Below, in pieces: positions 21,081 to 33,900 of a DNA stretch of 64,000 bases (position 1 is its first letter; each line of letters starts with the position of its first letter). Below the pieces are notes generated by a model, which made no database searches, had not been told where the DNA came from, and saw only the letters and a program-made list of their open reading frames with translations. Made by a program: the position numbers and the translations under genes. This DNA is from Monosporascus cannonballus (taxonomy: Eukaryota > Ascomycota > Sordariomycetes > Xylariales). The stretch is from NCBI GenBank assembly GCA_004154925.1, contig QJNS01000019.1, positions 310,001 through 374,000 on the forward strand. Reading direction: 5' to 3'.

Positions 21081-24000
21081 ATGAAGTTCGGACGAAAGTA
21101 AGCACCAACCCATCTGTCTTTGTGTGTTACCTGAAAGCTAAGCATGTTCCAGTTTGCCCCGAAATCAAGTACCCGAATGGGCAGCCTTTTATATCGACTA
21201 TAAGGGTCTGAAGAAACTGATTAAGGCCGAGGCCGGGGCAGCGAAGAGAGGAGAGACAGTCGATCTGGCAGGTGGGCTAGCTCCTTAGAGGCCTTGTAGA
21301 TGCGCGGCTCCATCCCCTAACCCTACCCGACAGAGTTTTTCTTCGCCCTGGATCGCAATCTCGAAAATGTCGACTCGTTCTATAACAAGAAGTTCGCAGA
21401 GGCTCATCGCCGCCTCAAGCTTCTCCAGGACAAGTACGGCAGGAGCCCTGATGTAGCAGCGGCCGACTTGGATGATCACGAGGTTGAAGAGCTCATGGGA
21501 GCGCTGCTTGAGCTGCGTAACCAGCTCAGGAACCTTCAGTGGTTTGGGGAGATCAACCGCAGAGGTTTTGTCAAGATCACCAAAAAGCTCGACAAGAAAG
21601 TTGCCCACTCCACCGCTCAGCATCGCTACATTACAACCAAGGTGGACCCCAAACCTTTTGCGAAGGATATCACTATTGCCCGTCTGGTTAACGAAATCAA
21701 CAAATGGCTTTCAGTTCTCGGAGATTCCCAGAACTTCGACGATGCCATGTCAGACAGGTCCGCTCGATCTGTCCGTTCGCTCGGAAGGGCGACTGCCAAA
21801 GCGATGCTGAGTGTTCCTCAAGAGACGCTTGATAAACTCGAAAATGCCATTCGAAGCGATGACGTGGATACATTGCAGAGCAGCCTGACAGATGGAAAAC
21901 TCGTCACGCTCGAGCAAGCTTCCCAGCAACTCCTACTCAACCTTCTTCAGCGATCCATTTCTACCCGGGCTAAGGCCTGTATTGCTTATCTGCTTAAGCA
22001 GGTCAAGTCGCTAAATGAGCCCGATGACCTCAACGAGAGGAACTGCATTCATCGTCTCGTCATCCACATCGGTCGGACGAAGACGTCGGCCATTGGGGAT
22101 GCTGAAGCTAATGCTGTTCCCTTTCCTGTCAGTTCTCATGTCAACCACCATTATGTTGGGCCAGTAAACGGGAACGGCCTGCCAGGGTCAAAGCCCGAGA
22201 GTACGGATGAAGTGGAGTCGAGTCTCTTGAACAAGGATGACGAGGGCGTTCAGATATTATGCTGGCTTCTGGACTGCCTCCAACCTGAGCAGCGCTATGC
22301 ATTGGCTAGCCGCGATTCTCTAGGGCGCATGCCTCTTCACTACGCTGCACAGTTCGGCTTCGTTGTTCTTTGCAAGATAATAATGGCTAAGATGCAAGAA
22401 TGGGGGCAGTTTAACGTCGAACACGGCATCGACGCGGCGGAATGGCACGATAAAGAGGGCAACGCACCGCTGCATCTTGCTGTCATTGGCGGCCACCCAT
22501 TAACCACCAAATGCCTTCTTAAAGGGGAGGACTGGCAAGGACTCAATGATGCCAAAACGCAGGGAAGGAGAGCCATCACGAAGTCCAGCGCTGTCTTGGC
22601 CATGGCGACAAAGTCAAACTACGTTAAGATCGTGAGGATGCTCGTGGACGCCGGCGTAGACATCAATTGGCAGGATGAGAACGGGGAGACTGCACTCCAT
22701 CTAGCCGCTAGGTTCGGCCACGAAGGCTGCGCCAAGGTTCTGATTGAAGGCACAGCAGAGCAAAAGGCCGACCTGGAAGTGACTGAGAAGACCTTTTCTT
22801 TCACGCCCTTGCATATCGCGGCAGTCGACGGGCATCTAGCGATTGCCAAACTAATTATAGATGCAGGAGGAGATGCTAGTAAGACGGACTCTTTTGGATG
22901 GACTGCCAAAGAGCACGCGGCGCTCAGGGGTCATTTGAAGATAGCAGAGTTTCTGGAGCCATTTACGCCACCTCTCGAGTCACAAGCCGCCCTCGAGGAG
23001 TCCAGGTCATCGTCACCGACGGAAATTTCGTCTCTGGAAGATCGACGATCAGACGCCAATAACCGGGCCACGCTGGAGCCCATCAAATCATTTGGCCATC
23101 GATATCTAAAAGATGCTAGCCTGGTGATGGTCAGTCTAGGGTCTATGGACCCCCGGAAAAACGTTGACGCTGTGAAACTGGATCACGTCCCACTTGCCGA
23201 AGCGCATACCAACCAGCTTGACACAGCTCTGTCCGTGGTGGTCTCGGCCCAAGGCGCATCAGGCGAAGAGCCAACCACGGTTGATCTGCCTGTGCAGGAC
23301 AACATCGCCACTGAGCCGATCGTGTTCACGGCCAAAGATGCATCTAAGGTCAAGTTGTTCTTTGACATCGTCCCCACGTATTCTGGGAATGAGAAGAACA
23401 AGATTGGCCGCGGCGTCGCTCTACTCTCCTCCGTTCGACCGACTATCGGATCGCAGCGTATAAGCCTTCAAGGCGACGTATGCGTGCCTATCATCGGAGC
23501 AAATCTCGAGGTCATTGGCGTTGTCAATTTCAACTTCCTGGTCATAAATCCTTTCTCGCACCCAAATATGGAAATCAATTCACAACAGACCTACTGGAAG
23601 AAGTTGACGTCTACTATGGTCTTCGGTCACCGTGGATTAGGCAAGAACTTCCTTGCCAACAAATCGTTGCAGCTCGGTGAGAACACGGTGCCATCATTCA
23701 TCGCCGCGGCGAACCTGGGAGCGAACTACGTCGAATTCGATGTGCAGCTAACCAAGGATCACGTTCCCGTCATCTATCATGATTTCCTAGTCAGCGAGAC
23801 CGGCATCGACGCGCCGGTTCATACACTGACTCTGGAACAATTTCTGCATGTCAACCAGGACTCGAGTAGTAAAACTCGCAGGAATTCTGGTGAGCTGAAG
23901 AGGAATGATCTGAAGGCGGTCCGGAACGGTGAGCCCGGATCCCGGCCGAGGTCGATGTCGGTAAACCTGGGTGCGGACACTAGGAGCGATCTCGACGAAC

Positions 24001-24782
24001 GCATGAAGTATACGCGGACCTACAAGAAGACCGGATATAAGGCGAACACTCGGGGCAATGTCGTACAGGCGCCGTTTGCCACGCTCGAGGACCTGTTCAA
24101 GCAGATACCGGAGAACGTCGGGTTCAATATCGAGTTGAAGTACCCGATGCTCCTCGAGAGCGAGGAGCACGACATGGACACGTACGCGATAGAGCTCAAC
24201 TCGTTCTGCGACACGGTCCTCACCAAGGTGTACGACATGGCCAAGAGCCGGCAGATCATCTTCAGCAGCTTCAACCCGGACATCTGCCTCTGCCTCAGCT
24301 TCAAGCAGCCCAGCATCCCCATCATGTTCCTGACGGACGCGGGCACCACGCCGGTCAGCGACATCCGGGCCAGCAGCCTGCAGGAGGCGATCCGGTTTGC
24401 CACGCGCTGGAACCTCCTCGGCATCGTCAGCGAGGCGGCGGTGTTCGTCAACAGCCCGCGCCTCGTCCGGGTCGTCAAGCAGAGCGGTCTCGTGTGCGTT
24501 AGCTACGGCCGGCAGAACAACGACCCCGTGTTAGTGCAGGTAAGTCTCGTAGAAATATGCATCCAGTCCAATGATAGCTCGATAACAGTATAGGTGCTAA
24601 CACGTTCGTTTTCGTAGCGCCAAGTGAAGGAGGGCATCGATGCCGTCATTGTGGACAACGTGCTCGCGATCCGGAGAGGTCTCACCACGGACAAGGATAA
24701 CAACGAGACGCTGAAAGACAAGGACGACGAGAAGGCGAAGACGGAGGAGGCTAACGGAGACGCGACTCAGGCGGTAAAGTAG
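21081..24782 (+). CDS. GDE1: Glycerophosphodiester phosphodiesterase with SPX and ankyrin domains
   Basis: Four exons: 21081-21097, 21153-21271, 21334-24539 and 24618-24782, giving 1168 aa, close to the size of yeast Gde1. Gde1 hydrolyses glycerophosphocholine to choline and glycerol-3-phosphate and is tied to phosphate supply. The N-terminus MKFGRNLPRNQVPEWAAFYI begins an SPX domain, whose basic helix INRRGFVKITKKLDKK would bind inositol pyrophosphates. Ankyrin repeats follow at about residues 371-595 (for example TALHLAARFGHEGCAKVLI). The catalytic GDPD domain starts near residue 806 with FGHRGLGKN, then ENTVPSF and VEFDVQLTKDHVPVIYHDF, which carry the acid-base His and metal ligands. A Ser/Arg-rich insertion interrupts GDPD (23850-24060). 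Exon 1 is only 17 nt, and the splice restores the conserved SPX start. Exon 4 supplies the last GDPD strand and a charged tail. Confidence 0.93.
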
Positions 24783-26482
24783 GGTTACATGCACGTTAAT
24801 TTTCACGGAGGGAATCTCGGTGTCACTGAACGAGAAACTTCGTGGAGGGAAAGGAGTTAGGCTTTCGCTACGGTAGTGCTGTAGTAGGAGCCAACGAGCT
24901 GACACGGTATATGAGTCGGTCGATTTAATGGGAGACCTAACGGGTCTTTTAGCTAGCCATTGCTCACATCTTAGTAGCAGCGCCAACGCGGCACATAGAC
25001 TGACTCCAAGAAGATATTGGGCACATGAACCCCTGAGACTCAGATTGCCTGTGATTAAGGTCTCCGGGCTGGCTGTCCGGAGATTCGATGCTCGAAATAC
25101 AACGGGATTTTACGTGTTTAGCCTTATTTGCTAATATCGTGACTACGAACAAAGCCCTGACGACGGCGGCCGCGGTTGATATAGGGGGTTGCGTATCGGG
25201 GCCGGCAAAGCCTAGCGCGGTACGCGTCTAGCACTATATGCTCTTCGAAATTCCTATTCTAACTTTGGCAAGCTTACTGCTCTTGCCCTGGATTCTGGGT
25301 AACTGGTAATAACGGTCAACGGTAGCTAAAGCTTTGTCTAAGAGAGAATTGTTATTAGCTATTTCCCTATAACTCGTAAACCACCAGAGCGTTCTAACCG
25401 ACTTTATAACTGTTACAAGGCGACTTGTAGGTTAGGCGCAGCGGTATACTCCTATGGGGCAGGGTTAAAACAGAACAGAATCTTGCCCTGCCTGGAGGCG
25501 TAGAAAAGCCGGAGGATGTAAAGATAGTATGGGAGCCAAGGGGGAAGGTTACGTTACGTAAGCGACAGGGAGGATCGAGGTCTCTTCCAATTCTCGAAGA
25601 TTATAGATCTAAACAAAATCGACGAGGTCACGTACCATACAAATGTTCTATTCACATCTACACCCTAACACCACATGACATATAGTAGCCCAGTGGAGGC
25701 AACCCCTGTGACTTGGTACGTGACAAACAAACTTTGTAATCCCGCCTTATGCCAAATAATGCTATTTAAATTGTAATGAAGAAAATATTATACAATATAG
25801 AATAACGAAGAGTGTATTTATTTAAAAGCAAAAGTTATAAAACGCCCCGGTTTTGTTAATACTATGCGGTTTTATATCATCGACGTGATTTCTCCCTTGA
25901 TCATGCATACGTCCCTACAGCACCGCGGAAGTAGCCAATTACGTAAAAGCCAAATGCTTCATCATGACGCTAGCACTAAACAAGGTTAGCGCAAAGATCC
26001 CTCTGCGGCGATCGGAGCCGGAACTTTGATTTGCCGATAAGCGGCGAAAGTGGCAGCGGCAGCCGCAGGGAAGGGGCATCGAACTGACGTTGACAGGGTT
26101 GCGCTTTTCGTCCTGCCTCGCCGCCGGCCCTGAGGGGAGAGAAGAGTCATCTAGACCAGCATCGCTAACAACTCTGGATTCAATCACTCATCGGGTTTCC
26201 CCATTTTACTTCTTTGTATAACGTGGGTTACAGCACTCACTGGGAAAATGGCAACATCGCTCGTGTAGTCGAATATCGTAAATCTCGTACCCCCTTCCAG
26301 AAGAATACTCTCTTCTGATGCCGTCGTTGGCGTAAGCCGTCTTTTTCCAACTCCGATTTCTTCTTTGAACAATATTCGCAACCAAAAGCAATATAAGTTG
26401 TCGATAACATCATCATAATCATCATCATCGCCAGGCTAGGAGGGAGTGCTCAAGGGTGACTCGCTCCATCGTCGCCGCCATC
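24783..26482. other. Intergenic between GDE1 and YME1
   Basis: 1.7 kb without a supported gene. An AT-rich patch lies at 25740-25865. A protein-like plus frame without an ATG (about 25449-25680) has no recognised match. The last 100 nt before YME1 contain a CATCATCATAAT run typical of a fungal 5' leader. Confidence 0.55.
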
Positions 26483-29089
26483 ATGGCGTTCCAGACGTCG
26501 GCTCTTGCGAACATCGCAGCCGCGACCGCCGACCTCTGGCCGTCTATCGCCAACACTTTTATGGTGCCATTCAGGGCTCCATGCCTGGATCCGAACGTCT
26601 CTAGCGCGCCCGGCGCTCCGAAACTCGAGTCTCCCCGCCGATCTATCCATGTCCAGACTCATCGTCGCGAGCCTTCTGCCGTAGACCGACCTCGCTTCCA
26701 GTTGCCCGAATTCCTCCGCGATGCTCGTTTTGACGCGAGTCTCATCTCTACTCCTTCGGTTAACAACATTGTCTCCGCCCCGTTCGACATCCGGTCCTCC
26801 ATCTCGACTATGCACCGCGCCGCCCTGCTTGCCTCGAACCCGGTAGCCAGAAGGATGTATCCGCAACGTCTCGCTCTTCGCCCCATGTCGACCTCCGCAC
26901 TGTTCGCATCCCGTCCGTCTCCAAGCCCCTTCGCAAGGCCGTTCGTCCCCCAGCAAAGATACTACCAGACCGGTGGCGTGTCCAGGAACCTCCTTGCCCA
27001 CATGGAAGAAGCTGCAAACAGGAATCCGTCGAGTGCTACCGCTCAGAATGCATTCTACCAGGCTCTTCTCAAAGCCAACATGCCAGCCATTGTCATCGAG
27101 AGGTACCAATCCAACCGATTCGCCTCGAACGCTGCCTGCACCGACGCCTACCATAAGGCTCTGGGCATGCTGACGGGCGGCAACGGCGGCCAAGGACTCC
27201 CACAAGGTGATATCGACAATGCGGTTAAGAATCTGCCCGGTAACTTGACGCCGACTCAGGTTCAAGCTGTCACTCAGGCTCTTGCTGCTCACTCTCGCGG
27301 GAGCAATCTGGCTGTCTCAAAGGACAACACGGGAACCGGCACCAAGGACGGTCCTCTCCATGTTGTCGTTGACGAGACTTTAGGTGGCACCATCTTTCGC
27401 TGGGTCAAATTCCTTCTCTGGTTCGGTCTCTTCACGTATCTCAGTCTGATCGTCGTGACTATGCTCATTGAAGGGATGAGCGTTCTGAAGCGACCAGGTG
27501 GCAAAGTGGACAGTGAGGTCAAGGCCGAGCAGCAGAAGGCCCGCTTCTCGGATGTCCATGGTGCTGACGAGGCAAAGGAAGAGCTGCAAGAGATGGTCGA
27601 GTTTCTGCGTAACCCCGAGAAGTTCTCCCAGCTCGGAGGCAAGCTGCCCAAGGGTATCCTCCTGGTCGGCCCGCCCGGTACGGGAAAGACCCTCCTGGCG
27701 AGAGCAGTCGCCGGTGAGGCCGGTGTCCCCTTCTTCTATATGTCCGGCAGCGAGTTCGACGAGGTTTATGTGGGTGTCGGCGCTAAGAGAGTCCGAGAAC
27801 TGTTCGCCGCCGCAAAGGCCAAGTCTCCCGCCATAGTCTTCATCGATGAACTCGACGCCATTGGCGGCCGTCGTAATGCGCGCGATGCGGCTTACGTCAA
27901 GCAGACTCTCAATCAACTCCTCACCGAGCTGGATGGTTTCGATCAGAGTAGCAGTGTTATTATCATCGGCGCGACGAACTTCCCGGAGTTACTGGACAAG
28001 GCCCTTACCCGCCCCGGCCGCTTCGACCGCCATGTCAGCGTCGAGTTGCCCGACGTGCGCGGTCGTCTTGCTATTTTGAAGCACCACGCCAAGAAGATCA
28101 GGGCTGCCAAAGATGTTGATCTGCAGGCTATCGCACAGTTGACCTCCGGTCTGTCTGGCGCCGAGCTGGAGAACATCGTCAACCAAGCTGCGGTTCATGC
28201 TAGCAAGGCCAAAGCTGCGTCCGTGAGGAAGGAAGATTTCGACTGGGCCAAAGACCGTGTCATCATGGGTGCCGAGAAAAAGACGATGGTTATCAGTCCC
28301 GAAGAAAAGGAAATGACAGCTTATCACGAGGCTGGCCACGCCTTGGTCAACCTGCTCACTAAAGAGTCGAGTACCTCTCTGTACAAAGTAACCATTCTTC
28401 CCCGTGGCTACAGTTTGGGACATACCGCGATGCTGCCGGGGATGGACAAATATTCCTACACGACGGAAAACTATCTGGCCTCGATAGATATATCCCTAGG
28501 CGGCAAGCTTGCGGAGGAGATTGTCTATGGCCCCAACAAAGTTACCAGCGGTGTTTCTTCTGTACGTCGCATCTAGTTGTCGCTTCCTTTTCATACGTGT
28601 CACTAACGTTATGTTTAGGATCTCAAGAACGCAACTTCGGTTGCTTTCAACATGATAGCCAGGTTTGGGATGTCTGAAAGGCTAGGCAATATGGAGTTCG
28701 GGAGCCGATACGAGACCCTGAGCAGCGAGACGCGGGCGGCAGTTGAGGCAGAAGTACAACGGACTCTCAAAGAGTCTTACGAGCGAGCACGGCAGCTCCT
28801 ACTAACGCACCGCAAAGAACTGGACCTGCTGGCCAAGGCTCTCGTGGAATACGAGACGCTGAGCAAGGACGAAGTCCAGAGAGTCATTCGCGGCGAATCC
28901 CTGCCGGACCGAATGAAGGTACCATTGGGCCCAATGACGGTTCCCGTGCCTCAGAGGCAACCAGGTCCCGGCGAAGCCGTACCTCCAGAACCCACTCCTG
29001 GAGACGGACAACCGCCGCCGCCGGCCCCCCCGGCGCCTGGTGGCATTGCGCCTAGGCAGGAGTCAACGTCGGACGAGGGGAGGCGGTGA
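26483..29089 (+). CDS. YME1: Mitochondrial i-AAA protease (FtsH family)
   Basis: Two exons, 26483-28561 and 28619-29089, split by a 57-nt GTACGT..TAG intron with a CACTAAC branch site, give 849 aa. Yme1 is an ATP-dependent zinc metalloprotease of the inner mitochondrial membrane that faces the intermembrane space and degrades misfolded or unassembled proteins. The long N-terminus is basic, Ser/Arg-rich and targeting-like. One membrane span lies at about residues 303-330 ([15 protein letters not shown]). The AAA domain has Walker A GPPGTGKT near 395, Walker [15 protein letters not shown] and the second region of homology [10 protein letters not shown]. The zinc site HEAGH is at 615-619. All catalytic motifs are intact. 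The C-terminus ends in a Pro/Gly-rich tail of about 45 residues, longer than in yeast. The start is the first ATG in frame; the frame opens slightly upstream only with GTG. Confidence 0.94.
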
Positions 29090-30951
29090 TATGGTACAGG
29101 GTTGCCAATGAGAGTTCAAGGCCGATGCTCCTTGTTTAAAAGAGGCATCAGGCTAAGTATGAGGAGGATACCGGAGGTGTTCATAAACCATTATTTATCA
29201 CAGCGCGGGCGTTGCCGCCCTCGACGTTGCTGCGGCTTCGTTGATCACGTCGATAGGAAGAGCATGACTCATCAGCGTGTGCGTAGGTGTGGGAGCACAG
29301 CGCCTCTCTCAGTGTGATTTTTACATCTGAGAGGAGGACGCTTAGAAGGCAGGAGTTATGGTCAGTCGGCCAACCTGCAGCCATAAGGCAATATTGATCG
29401 CGACAGGGGTCGGTATCGAACCGGACGCTACGGGCGCTATCCGTACGTTCCATGGCCGGCCCAGTGGTGTGTACTAGTTGGAAGAAAATAAAAGAAATGC
29501 AACAGGAGAGCCATGTCCACGTCAAATCACCTTGTGCCCGCGGTATATGAAAGCCCCGAGCGGAAACGAACACAACATAAGAGTAGACCTCACTTTCCAA
29601 CCCCAAAGTTGGCTGTTCGTGGGATGCCCGGGATATGCGAAGTTCGTCGTTAGTTGGAGTGCGCATAGGTGTGGGAGTGTATGAGGGAGTTGTGCGTGTC
29701 GCCGGGATCTAAACTAATGTGCTCCCCGTATGATGGCTGAATGCTGGTCTGGGATGAGGCCCGACGCATTTCGGGACACGGGAATTATTAGGTAGACGGA
29801 GAGCGGAAGGACAAGTTACAGAACTACGTAACTGGCCAACTGGGAGAGGGCAGGACCTCCTAAGATAGGTACCTACATATGCGGCTTCTTCGGACGTAAG
29901 CCTCGGGGACTGACGATCAGCCGTCCCGGCCGGGCCGCACCCGTTCCTGAGAGAGCTCCCCAGGAATATACCGGGGAAGACCAGGCGGCTAGAAACGGAC
30001 AACTGAACTGCACCGGCTGGCCGGCCGGGAGCGGGCCATGCCCGGTCCACTCCCGGTAAGGCCGGTCTTGAGCAAATGGCTAGCTATGCTCCGGTCAAAG
30101 CTAGCAGGCTTGCAGTAACTCGACAACTTGATAGGGTGATCTCTATACCTCGCCCACGTGTAAGTAGGATTGTGGTCAAATGCTTCGCTCACTCAACAGG
30201 GGTCCTGTGTGCCTAAGCCGACCGCGGAAATCCAGTTCTCCGCTTCCTCTTCGACATCCCACGGCTCAGGCATCCCTGTCCCTATCTTAAGACGGCGTGG
30301 GGGAGAGGGGCACCTTGCTCGCCTCCTTGGGTGCCTGCGGGGGCGTCAAGAACATGGCCAAGCACGCCAATCAGCGTACGTAGGAACAGCATGTTTCAAC
30401 TGCCTACCTGGAATATTCCGTAGACACGCCGGTCCCCCCCTGGCGTGCCACCGCTGAAGCGGGCTGACGAGACGGGGCAGTGCTGGCCAGACTCCGGGAC
30501 AAGGGGCTTTCCCTCCCCGTAATACACTGTACATGGCCGGGGGCAAATATGAAGTCTTGGAACCCTGGAGGTACATATCATATACCAGTGTGACATGAGG
30601 ACCAAAGAAAACAGGGTTAAGGCGCAGCCGTTGTGCTCACCCGGAATCTGGTTCTGTTATAATGGGAGGCAGGGCGTACGTACACTATCCGGTAGCGCCG
30701 TCGCTAAATCAACCCGAGTCTTGATATCCCCGTGGCGAAAGAGGCCTTGGAGGCTTCGAGAAGACGAGATCATACCATAATGAGATATGCCGGTTTCATG
30801 CATATAAAGTTGCGGAGCGTAGGTCGGCACCTTAGCATCGGGTGGGCCTGGCCTGTCGCCCAACAAAACGCACCTCCTCCTGAGAGCGCGAGCTCGAGGT
30901 CAAGCCTGGGAGTTCCCGGCTTATCCGTTGCGGTGATAGGTCTCGAACCCA

Positions 30952-30968
30952 CCCCCCCCCCCCCCCCC
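30952..30968. repeat. Homopolymer run of 17 C
   Basis: Seventeen consecutive C, directly followed by GAGGGGAGG. Length may vary between reads or strains. Confidence 0.95.
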
Positions 30969-33900
30969 GAGGGGAGGCTAGCTACCTAGCGGGGACGGCG
31001 GCTACTTTCGGCTCCCACCCGGGGGACGTCGCTCTTGTGGCATCGCACTCCCCCTATTCACTCCGATTCACCTATGCCCATCCGTCTCGTTGCCCATGTA
31101 CACTCGATCCCGCATGGTCCCGGTAGTCCGGCGGCCGTAATTTTCTGAGACCGGAATATCGGATACTCCAAGTGAGCCATCATAGCCTTTGGCTTGAAGT
31201 GTTGGGGATGATGTGCCGACGCTAGGCAGAGCCGCGATGCGACCACGGTGGGACGGTAAATGTTACGAAAAAAACGGCAAGCCGAGAGAGATCTGCCGTG
31301 TCTCAGCTATGTAACACTGAGTCGCCGCGAGTGCCGAAAGGCACGCATTCCTTTCCTCTTTTCTTGCCATTCTTCTCTCGCTTTTCTGTCGCGAAGGGTA
31401 GGGGGACAGCGCGTCTTGATCCCTGGTGTTTCTCCCACCCCTGTCCTTAAGACGTTGGCGATAAGCGTGGCTGAGGGACAAGCATGTTCACGTAAGGATA
31501 TGACAGGTCACCCCCCAACCAAATGCCGGTATACAACTCGGCTCTAGTGTTGACGCGATTCTCAGATGATGAAACTGCGGGAAGTCGACGGCTTGCGCAA
31601 TGTAGCATCCGGGCAGGGTCGTAGCGCGCCCGCGTACCTGGTCGGTAACCCGTCACTTAACGGCTCTTCTAGGCCCCAGTCGCATTCTCGTCGCCAAGTC
31701 TCCCAGGTTGCGAGCCCTGGATGGATTAAGCAATCCGTGTATTGCCCAAGGGGCCCAGATGCATGAAGACCTCAAATTGGCCCTCGTAGTGCCCTAAGCG
31801 ACGAAGCTCTTCTGTATTTCGCCGATGCCCATAAGCAATGGACCCTTACCCTCTAATTCCATGGAGGTTTATAAAATGTAGTGTTATAAAATCAAAAGTG
31901 GGACTAGCTAGGACCAGATAGGCCTAAGAGATGATCGACTGCTCCTGCGTATATTGGCCGTGTTAACGGCAGATCCACCTGCGACCCGGGACAATTAATG
32001 CCCAAGTGGCATGATTTGATTTTGACATGAGATGACATATCAGGCGAAAACCCTTCCCATTACTCAAAGAAGACGCTCGCCATACCAGTTTAAGCATCTG
32101 GAGTGTCGAAGCGCTTTGCCAGTCAGTCCAGCAACCCTCCGATTTTACGAGGCGGACGCGCTCCCGGTACTCGAGGAAGCCTTCGGGCTGCTTTCGAAGG
32201 AGGCCAGTTGTGTCCGAGTACGATGGAAGCCGCGACCTACTTACTGCCGCTACTAAATAAAGGCATTGTAGGCCCGAGCGGTTCGCCGCTAGACCTTTCT
32301 AGTCCTCCGGAGCGCTGACGAAGGCGAGTGACTCGAGGTATCCGTACCATGCGTGGCTCTACTACGTCGGCGTGTGGCTCAACGACCGAGGTGTGTGTTG
32401 TCTTGTTATTGGCGACAGGGACCTCGTAAACACCCCATATTGCCACGAGGCGGAGGAGGCAGGAGAGATGTCAGGGGCTTCTCTCCGAGTTATTTCGCCC
32501 GGTGCGGCGTAACCCGCCATCAGTAACCATCTAGACGTCACTGATTCTAGCGGATCCTGTTCTATCGCGCTACATGCGCTGTCGTGGTCTGTCCACGGAT
32601 TCAGTTGTCTATCGTCATGCGAGCTGGACTTCATGGATCCCCTGACGGACGTCCACGACCACGAGGGTGTGTAGAACTGCTGCCTGTGGCAGGGTTGGTA
32701 GCCTACTGCATGTGATTACAAGAGCTCGACCTTGATATCATGACGCCGCATACCAGCGAGATAGTCCCCTAAACTTCTAAGGAGCTGCGATGCGATACCG
32801 GCCAGTACATCAGGTTCGTCCGGTTCCTTCGTTACGAAGCGGAGCGTATAGGCTTGTGTCAGCAGTCGCCATAGTCTGTTGGACTCCGTATCCTCCTTGA
32901 AGCCCATGGAGAAAATTACAAGAGGTGTGCTATGAGTTGCCACGTTGTGGGCCTCAACGGTAGCACTGGCAACCACAACGGGGGGTAGTTGTCTCCATAA
33001 ACGTAGGAGTGATTAAGGGGCAATGACCTTCCGCTTCGCCAAGTCCTTATAGTCAATATATACTCTGTTGTGACTAGCCTACCCGGGACTCCGAGCTCGA
33101 GATGATATGTCGAGCCTGGTCCCTAGTAGAGTCCCACCAGCTTCATGCTGAGATGTCGACCACCTGTTGATTGCCGGCCGAGAAGATAGCCCGGGCCTCC
33201 TCAGGAGCCCGAGATTCCTGCGCTGCATGTCTATGCGAGGAGCTCGAGCGAAATATGAGAGCTGTCTTGCCTACCCGTTACATTCCGATCTGTTTTCCTA
33301 GCTTATCACATTAGAAACTTGGTATCTTCTGGAAAGAGACATCTCTCACCTCTGATGACAGTCCCAGCCAAGAGACAACGCAGGGTCCGGGGTCCAGTTG
33401 AGCTTAGCCCCTGAATCTGTCCTTAGCTTCCGTGGAAGACTACAGGAGATGTCGCTCCTAGCACCTTGTTAGGAAACCAGCAGTCTGCAGGTGTTGGTTA
33501 TGGTTTGCTTCGCTTGCTAATGATATTTCGAACTGGAACAAGGCCTCACTTTCACAACGTAATAAGATAAGATGAATGCCCTTTAAGTACAGCACCCTGG
33601 CATAACCGCCTTCTAAGCACTTACTAGTATGGTGCTCTCTAAGCCCTAACGGCAATTTGTCATGAGAGCAGGGAAATATGGCCTGCTACACCTTCGATCT
33701 TGCATGCTGAATAGCGCTGCTAATTACGTGGACCGCTGAAGGCGGCTACCTATTCCAGCTTGTATGTGTACTTTGTCCCGCCCGCATAAACAAAACCAGC
33801 ACGCGCTGCGTCTGCGAACATAAAGGAACCGGCACTTTTAATGCCTACATTTGGCGGCCGGCATATGCATCAGACGAGGACACCGAGACGAATTGTTACT

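Noticed and set aside
26450..27292. 280-codon minus frame opposite YME1
   Set aside because: Antisense shadow of the YME1 N-terminal coding sequence.
30940..31010. Possible tRNA: GTCTCGAACCC resembles a reversed T-arm
   Set aside because: The adjacent sequence is a 17-C homopolymer and no cloverleaf arms can be paired.
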